23,980 nucleotides of DNA from a virus. Both the position numbers and the translations under genes were made by a program. Under the pieces are notes generated by a model, which worked only from the letters and a program-made list of their open reading frames with translations, made no database searches and was not told the origin of the DNA. Location of the stretch: positions 1 to 23,980 of the IMG/VR virus record IMGVR_UViG_3300027771_000099; one strand, given 5' to 3'. Shown here in pieces: positions 20,396 through 23,980 of this stretch (position 1 is the stretch's first letter; every line of letters begins with the position of its first letter).

Positions 20396-20580
20396 TATTC
20401 TTCCCCTATTAATTCTTCGTTAAATTCAATTTCTGAAGGTATAAGATCCATGCAGCTAGTGCATACACCGTAAGCAGCATCATCGTCACCAAGCCAAAAC
20501 TCAAGAACACTCGCGCAATCATCACAAAATTTGCGGTGCAGTTGCATAGTTTTCGGTGGAAAGTTAATAACATCACCCAT
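20395..20580 (-). CDS. Small zinc-ribbon protein (61 aa)
   Basis: ATG 20580 follows GAGGG five bases upstream; its last codons overlap the next ATG (TAATG). The product has CDDC in FCDDCASVLEFWLGDDDAAY and CTSC in GVCTSCMDLIPSEIEF, spaced like a zinc ribbon (CxxC with 18 residues between). The rest is acidic. A role as a DNA-binding or partner-binding adapter of the replication or recombination module is likely but inferred. It is well within the size of many phage zinc-finger orphans. Confidence 0.65.
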   Translation of the reverse strand: MGDVINFPPKTMQLHRKFCDDCASVLEFWLGDDDAAYGVCTSCMDLIPSEIEFNEELIGEE

Positions 20581-20581
20581 C

Positions 20582-21442
20582 TTAACCCTCTACCTTAATC
20601 TTCACTCGTGAGTCTTCACCATGATCTTTGTGGTAAACCACAGCAGTCATAGAACGCTCTGAACCGTATCCTGAATCTGAATGCCATTGATCTGTGGCAG
20701 TTAGGCTACCCCAATGCTCAAAGTGCATAGAGCCGACCTCTCTGGCCGTGTGATGATGAATATGCCCAAGGTGACAGTATCTGTTCTTGGACTGGCTCCA
20801 TTGATCATCAAGGTTCTTAATAACTACCTGCAAGATCTGCTCGTGCTTCATTCGGTCGCCGTGATGAAATACGAACAGGTTGTTGTGCCACTGGTAGTGA
20901 ATGAACTTGGAATAGTTTTGTAGGACGTTGACGCGCTTCTCTGTGCTGTAAAGCAGCTCAAGGCAACTCGACAAATGGCAAGCCATATCTGAATCATGGT
21001 TGCCCCTGACGTTAATTACTACAACCTCTCTGTGCGTCTCTAGCATCTTATCAATAAGAACCTGAAACAATCGGCCAGCTAGCTTAAAGGTCTTTCCGAT
21101 ACGGGTATCAACATCAACCGGGGTGCCTTTAGTAGTAGTGTTGGCGCTGCTGTCAGCGTGAAAAAAATCACCTACGTTCAGCAATACTCCTACTTCCGCA
21201 TTTCCTACCCTGTTGGCTAGTCGGTCAGTTGATTCAACTAGTATTTTGGTCGCTATCTTAACGTCCCAATCATCGTCATCAACTTTAGTTTCGCTGTCGG
21301 CAAGCATTCCGTAATGATGGTCGCCAATCATGTACATGGCTAGATAGTCTGCGTTGTTCTTCTTGGGGGCTTTTACTGGCTTCTTAAACTCGCTAAGGTC
21401 GTCTTTCATGCCCTCAAGCATAGCGTCCAGCTTCTGCTTCAT
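20582..21442 (-). CDS. Calcineurin-like metallophosphoesterase (286 aa)
   Basis: The frame is open up to 21526, but residues before ATG 21442 are an R/L-rich shadow of the HTH frame, so I place the domain from there. Motifs are GDHHYG (40-45), GDFFHAD (91-97), RGNHD (146-150), HHGD (193-196) and GHIHHH (226-231): the complete two-metal site of the calcineurin/Mre11-like superfamily. Members act on phosphomonoesters, phosphodiesters or DNA. In related phage proteins, as I recall them, a short HTH precedes the catalytic part; here it is in another frame directly upstream (21414-21560). No good ribosome site is seen before ATG 21442, which fits a disrupted or shifted gene. Confidence 0.8.
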   Translation of the reverse strand: MKQKLDAMLEGMKDDLSEFKKPVKAPKKNNADYLAMYMIGDHHYGMLADSETKVDDDDWDVKIATKILVESTDRLANRVGNAEVGVLLNVGDFFHADSSANTTTKGTPVDVDTRIGKTFKLAGRLFQVLIDKMLETHREVVVINVRGNHDSDMACHLSSCLELLYSTEKRVNVLQNYSKFIHYQWHNNLFVFHHGDRMKHEQILQVVIKNLDDQWSQSKNRYCHLGHIHHHTAREVGSMHFEHWGSLTATDQWHSDSGYGSERSMTAVVYHKDHGEDSRVKIKVEG

Positions 21443-21560
21443 GCTGAGCTTTATCGGCAGCCTTGGTATTAGAGCCATTTTCAATAACAGCCTGACACAC
21501 AACCGCCTGCCTTTCAGTCTCTGCAAATTCCTTCAATACGTTCGGATCAATCTTGGCCAT
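21414..21560 (-). CDS. HTH leader fragment of the metallophosphoesterase, out of frame (48 aa)
   Basis: ATG 21560 behind AGGAG (eight bases) reads MAKIDPNVLKEFAETERQAV, then VCQAVIENGSNTKAADK, a start I recall at the N-terminus of phage phosphoesterase-type proteins, with the first helices of an HTH. After Lys37 it becomes unrelated (AQHEAEAGRYA) and stops at 21414. The phosphoesterase frame, shifted by one base, continues with LSMKQKLDAMLEGMKDDL, which completes the HTH pattern. So the original reading is probably one protein, with a one- or two-base indel or a programmed shift between 21443 and 21452. Confidence 0.65.
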   Translation of the reverse strand: MAKIDPNVLKEFAETERQAVVCQAVIENGSNTKAADKAQHEAEAGRYA

Positions 21561-21562
21561 GC

Positions 21563-22006
21563 CTATTTCTCCTGTTTACTCTTTAGCGCAGTGTATTCAT
21601 TGTACTGCGGTAAGGATAACATTACATCCTTTTGTCCCGCCCAGTGATATACCTGCTCCATAAAGTGAAACATTTCACCCTTATGCTTTGGCAGTGGCAT
21701 TACCTGATCAGAATATGCCTCCTTCCCTATCGCTATTGAATGAGTGCCAAGAAACATGCTTTTCATCATAAACTTCATGCCTTCCTCTGTAGCGTTGGGA
21801 ACCTTTTTAACAAAGACCTCCGACATCTCCCTGCACCAAATGTGAAACAGAGCATTCTGCCCTAGTGATCGCGAATCATCGTAACGCTCAAACCTAATGA
21901 CTAGGGCGCTTGAATAGTCCCAGCTATCTACACGCTTCAACAGAAAGGGTATTTTCTTCTCTGCGTCAACCTTGCTATCGATCTTAACGTAATCGCCCTG
22001 ACTCAT
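21563..22006 (-). CDS. NinB-like recombination protein (147 aa)
   Basis: I choose ATG 22006, which overlaps the previous stop (ATGA) and has GGGTG six bases upstream. The product has SRSLGQNALFHIWCREMSEV, close to the R-x-x-x-QNA-x-x-H/W segment of NinB-type proteins, then EGMKFMMKSMFLGTHSI and EMFHFMEQVYHWAGQK, with the end LSLPQYNEYTALKSKQEK. NinB (Orf) of lambda helps recombination by binding single-stranded DNA or RecFOR-like exchange. Its neighbours (phosphoesterase, HNH nuclease) are consistent. Similarity is moderate, so the NinB label is tentative; coding is certain. Confidence 0.6.
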   Translation of the reverse strand: MSQGDYVKIDSKVDAEKKIPFLLKRVDSWDYSSALVIRFERYDDSRSLGQNALFHIWCREMSEVFVKKVPNATEEGMKFMMKSMFLGTHSIAIGKEAYSDQVMPLPKHKGEMFHFMEQVYHWAGQKDVMLSLPQYNEYTALKSKQEK

Positions 22007-22302
22007 AACTTCACCCTTAACCATTTGTCTGACAGCTTCATGTCTGTAGTCTCAAGGTGTTCATAGAGTGCTGGCCGTTTAAAGTTGGGGCCGTCCGAGT
22101 TCTTCGCCCTTACCTCTTTGTCTGTAAACTCGCATTTACCCTTCATTCGGCTGTGCATAGTTTTGTCATTTATGCCAACAATAGCAGCCATTTCGGGAAT
22201 GGTGTAAGTTGCCCCAGTCACTAAAGCCTCGTTGCTGCCGGTAAAGAGGTAGTGAGTTGGCGGCTTGCCTGCCTTTCTGCCTCTAATTTTTGATTCACGC
22301 AT
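22003..22302 (-). CDS. HTH DNA-binding protein (99 aa)
   Basis: ATG 22302 lies seven bases after GGGTG within the previous gene. The basic N-terminus MRESKIRGRKAGKPPTHYLF precedes an HTH at about 33-55 (YTIPEMAAIVGINDKTMHSR, MKGKCEFT), followed by a Lys/Arg-rich tail. It would bind DNA, perhaps at the replication origin or as a regulator. Next to an initiator-like gene and a winged-helix gene, it may be part of the initiation complex. I cannot name a closer family. Confidence 0.65.
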   Translation of the reverse strand: MRESKIRGRKAGKPPTHYLFTGSNEALVTGATYTIPEMAAIVGINDKTMHSRMKGKCEFTDKEVRAKNSDGPNFKRPALYEHLETTDMKLSDKWLRVKL

Positions 22303-22702
22303 TTCTAAGCACCCCATCAAAATAAAACCCACGCTGATCAAGGTAAAATTGCTTCATAACCTGAGCATCTTGAGGGTCTAGCCAGCTAACATCAGTAAGC
22401 TGCATATTCATCGTCAAAGACCTTAGCATAACAGGAGTTGCGCCTATACCTGAAGGGTCTAGCTTCACTACCTGCTTACCAATAACTGCCGGACTGCTTC
22501 CACCCCTATCTTGTGAGCGTGAAAGCCAGCTATTCACGAAGCGTTTAATGCCGACCTTTGTCTTGCGCTTCTTAGGATTAGCATCAAGCCAAGACTCCAT
22601 TGCTCTGATCTCTTGGAAGACATCGACTGCCGGATAAGCTTTAGCCCATGCAATCATGTCAGTGTCTTCAGGCTCCCAGCGTTCCCCAGTATTAAGAATC
22701 AT
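22295..22702 (-). CDS. Replication initiator-like protein, DnaT/O C-terminal type (135 aa)
   Basis: ATG 22702 overlaps the winged-helix gene stop (ATGA). Residues 18-65 read IAWAKAYPAVDVFQEIRAME then SWLDANPKKRKTKVGIKRFV and NSWLSRSQDRGGSS: the tryptophan-anchored WLxxNPxKRKTxxGxxRFxxxWL segment is the C-terminal domain of many phage replication initiator (O/DnaT-like) proteins, which contacts the helicase loader or single-stranded DNA. The N-terminal origin-binding winged helix expected in a full initiator is missing here; a separate winged-helix gene lies just upstream. It may act with that protein as a two-part initiator. Confidence 0.65.
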   Translation of the reverse strand: MILNTGERWEPEDTDMIAWAKAYPAVDVFQEIRAMESWLDANPKKRKTKVGIKRFVNSWLSRSQDRGGSSPAVIGKQVVKLDPSGIGATPVMLRSLTMNMQLTDVSWLDPQDAQVMKQFYLDQRGFYFDGVLRNA

Positions 22703-22914
22703 TGCGTTCCCCCCATCGAGTATTCAGATACATGGCACTTTTCACCGTATCGATTAGTCACTGGAACCATTCGGCTAGTAATCTTATGGCCTTGCTTTTT
22801 TAAGTTACTGATCCGTGAAGCCAGCCTAAAGATACCCAGCTCATTCAACGCCTGGATGCTGGTAATGGTTGGGGTTGTAGCTAAGTAATCAAGTAATCGT
22901 TCTTCTTGTTTCAT
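22699..22914 (-). CDS. Winged-helix protein, HTH_39-like (71 aa)
   Basis: ATG 22914 follows GGAGG nine bases upstream. The sequence MKQEERLLDYLATTPTITSI, QALNELGIFRLASRISNLKK and GHKITSRMVPVTNRYGEKCH is the compact winged-helix pattern (ITSxxALxxLGIxRLAxRIxxLKxxGHxI) of HTH_39-type domains often found near phage replication genes. The wing is followed by a short end. It is likely DNA-binding, with the next gene as a partner. The ribosome site lies right at the edge of the 20-bp repeat. Confidence 0.8.
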   Translation of the reverse strand: MKQEERLLDYLATTPTITSIQALNELGIFRLASRISNLKKQGHKITSRMVPVTNRYGEKCHVSEYSMGGTQ

Positions 22915-22924
22915 TGGTGAACCT

Positions 22925-22944
22925 CCTACAGTTCTAGTTTAATC
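22925..22944. repeat. 20-bp direct repeat, copy after the methyltransferase
   Basis: The plus-strand sequence cctacagttctagtttaatc is identical to 23712-23731. On the minus strand it contains the last codons and stop of the methyltransferase and part of the next ribosome site (AGG). Confidence 0.95.
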
Positions 22945-23701
22945 TTTTGCTAAGTATATCCCATGCTTTTGCCGCCGTTTGTGGCACTACTCCGTTTCCC
23001 AAGAGCCTAATCCTGTCCACCCTGTCGGCACACCCATCAACCACTCTACCCAATCTGGGTTCAGGTGGCCAACTTTGGTCTTGTCCCCACTGTGGTGCTG
23101 TACTGCGACATCCAGCGTGTCGTAACTCACTTTGCCGTTGCGTACCCGACCTCCCTGATAGCCCCCCTTGTGATCCCGGGCTGACGGTGTCGGCCAAGAT
23201 GTAGACTCGCTTTCTCTGATGGAGAGCGCCGACTTCACGCGCACTGAATATTCCCCACGCGCTTCGATAACCATCTTCTTCCAAGTCGCTGATGACTGTG
23301 GAGAGTCCAAGCGAGATGTGTCCTTCGACATTTTCAAAGAAGCATCGAGCAGGTCTAATTGATTGGATGTGTCGCCTAATGAACGGCCAGAGATGTCGCG
23401 GATCATCTGCACCCTTTCGCTGTCCTGCTGCTGAAAATGGTTGGCAGGGATAACCGCCAGTGATGAGGTCAACGCGGCCTCGAAACAACGCCGCTGGGAA
23501 GGTTTTAATATCCGTGTAAATAGGTGCTGGACGTAGCTGCCCTGTTTCCATCTTGTTGACCAGGTTCGCAATTGCGAAGGCTTCGATCTCCACATAAGCG
23601 ATGACTCTATGTTCAACCCCGGCAAGGTCAAGTCCTCTTTCGATTCCACCATATCCAGCGCAAAACGCGATGACAGTGGGTAATTCTTTGGTAATATCCA
23701 C
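22934..23701 (-). CDS. DNA cytosine-5 methyltransferase (255 aa)
   Basis: GTG 23701 has GGGGG seven bases upstream. Motif I is FCAGYGG (13-19), IV is GGYPCQPFS with catalytic Cys86, VI is FENVEG (122-127), VIII QRKRVYI (162-168) and X LLGNGVVP (233-240). The target recognition region (about 172-215) is short, so the enzyme is compact. It transfers methyl from SAM to C5 of cytosine and would protect phage DNA from restriction. Three sampled 60-base lines within the gene are 52-62% GC against 37-42% in flanking lines, and the gene lies between two copies of a 20-bp repeat, signs of separate origin. No cognate nuclease is seen. Confidence 0.92.
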   Translation of the reverse strand: MDITKELPTVIAFCAGYGGIERGLDLAGVEHRVIAYVEIEAFAIANLVNKMETGQLRPAPIYTDIKTFPAALFRGRVDLITGGYPCQPFSAAGQRKGADDPRHLWPFIRRHIQSIRPARCFFENVEGHISLGLSTVISDLEEDGYRSAWGIFSAREVGALHQRKRVYILADTVSPGSQGGLSGRSGTQRQSELRHAGCRSTAPQWGQDQSWPPEPRLGRVVDGCADRVDRIRLLGNGVVPQTAAKAWDILSKRLN

Positions 23702-23711
23702 ATTGTTTCCC

Positions 23712-23731
23712 CCTACAGTTCTAGTTTAATC
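23712..23731. repeat. 20-bp direct repeat, copy before the methyltransferase
   Basis: Identical to 22925-22944. It covers the last codons and stop of the 81-residue gene and part of the ribosome site of the methyltransferase. The distance between the copies is 787 bp, the size of the methyltransferase unit. Confidence 0.95.
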
Positions 23732-23971
23732 GTAATCCCAGCCTGATAGCTTTTGTTGTATTTCAAGCATTGACTGGAAATCAATATCGCAATATTTGCC
23801 CATAATTTCAACCCTGATGCCTTCGTCATCAAATGATTCGCAATCAGGATCAAACCAAATTAAGCCATCATCCCCGTCAGTATAAAAACAACCAACGCCA
23901 GATTCTGCTATGTAAGTCTTGTAATCAGGCTGAAAGCAACTGATCCAGTCTATAAAATCTGAATTAGTCAT
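23726..23971 (-). CDS. Acidic hypothetical protein (81 aa)
   Basis: ATG 23971 lies near the window edge after a TTAGGA element. The product MTNSDFIDWISCFQPDYKTY, with IAESGVGCFYTDGDDGLIWF and the end SMLEIQQKLSGWDYD, is strongly acidic (many Asp/Glu) and rich in aromatics, of the type that mimics DNA charge, although I cannot claim such a role. No family is recognised. It ends at the first copy of the direct repeat, immediately before the methyltransferase gene, which may link it to DNA protection. Confidence 0.6.
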   Translation of the reverse strand: MTNSDFIDWISCFQPDYKTYIAESGVGCFYTDGDDGLIWFDPDCESFDDEGIRVEIMGKYCDIDFQSMLEIQQKLSGWDYD

Positions 23972-23980
23972 TCCTAATAA

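Noticed and set aside
19957-20473. Plus-strand frames of 76 and 162 residues
   Set aside because: They are antisense to the HNH, DUF3310 and zinc-ribbon genes, which have clear motifs. No plus-strand gene in the window has a ribosome site and family support.
22987-23703. Long 238-residue frame on the same strand as the methyltransferase
   Set aside because: It overlaps the methyltransferase almost completely in another frame, lacks any family pattern and is explained by higher GC and few stops. The methyltransferase frame has all motifs.

Overview
The window is about 24 kb of a tailed double-stranded DNA phage (Caudoviricetes). The long tape measure protein, lambda-type tail chaperone frameshift, tail terminator and gpJ-like hub indicate siphovirus morphology. 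Nearly all bases are coding and every supported gene is on the minus strand, so transcription runs from high to low coordinates. Start and stop codons overlap repeatedly (ATGA, TAATG or GTGA), which implies long polycistronic operons. Protein families such as the tail fibre N-terminus MATIVTRASKGSPLT and the DxxG phosphoesterase type are, from memory, frequent in marine viromes. No host gene, integrase, tRNA or CRISPR is present, so host and lifestyle cannot be assigned.

Layout in order of transcription. 23971-19681 is the early or replication/recombination module: a small acidic protein, a C5 cytosine methyltransferase flanked by a 20-bp direct repeat, a winged-helix protein, a short replication-initiator-like (DnaT/O C-terminal type) protein, an HTH protein, a NinB-like protein, a metallophosphoesterase whose N-terminal HTH lies in another frame, a zinc-ribbon protein, a DUF3310 protein and an HNH nuclease. 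19597-17362 is an accessory block of small proteins, including a single-span membrane protein, a DAWGNT-repeat exported protein and conserved phage hypotheticals. It also holds a structured 231-bp intergenic stretch and ends in a strong hairpin terminator at 17348-17376.

17264-11518 is packaging and head: a small hypothetical, terminase small and large subunits, portal, SPP1 gp7-type head protein, a 23-residue lysine-rich protein, scaffold and HK97-fold major capsid protein. A UUCG-capped hairpin follows the capsid gene at once. 11466-1 is connector, tail and fibres: head-tail connector, tail completion, tail terminator, major tail protein, G/GT chaperones made by a -1 frameshift, tape measure, two tail-tip proteins (the second carrying a Hint autoprocessing domain), a GNAT acetyltransferase, the gpJ-like hub and a run of fibre or baseplate proteins. 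The last fibre gene runs off the left edge.

No stretch longer than 300 bases lacks a gene. The largest gaps are 18139-18369 and 17437-17591. The observations most worth following are the Hint domain on a tail-tip protein next to a GNAT, the repeat-flanked methyltransferase cassette, the frame-split HTH-phosphoesterase, the DAWGNT protein with two start sites, and the C(UUCG)G terminator-like hairpin behind the capsid gene.
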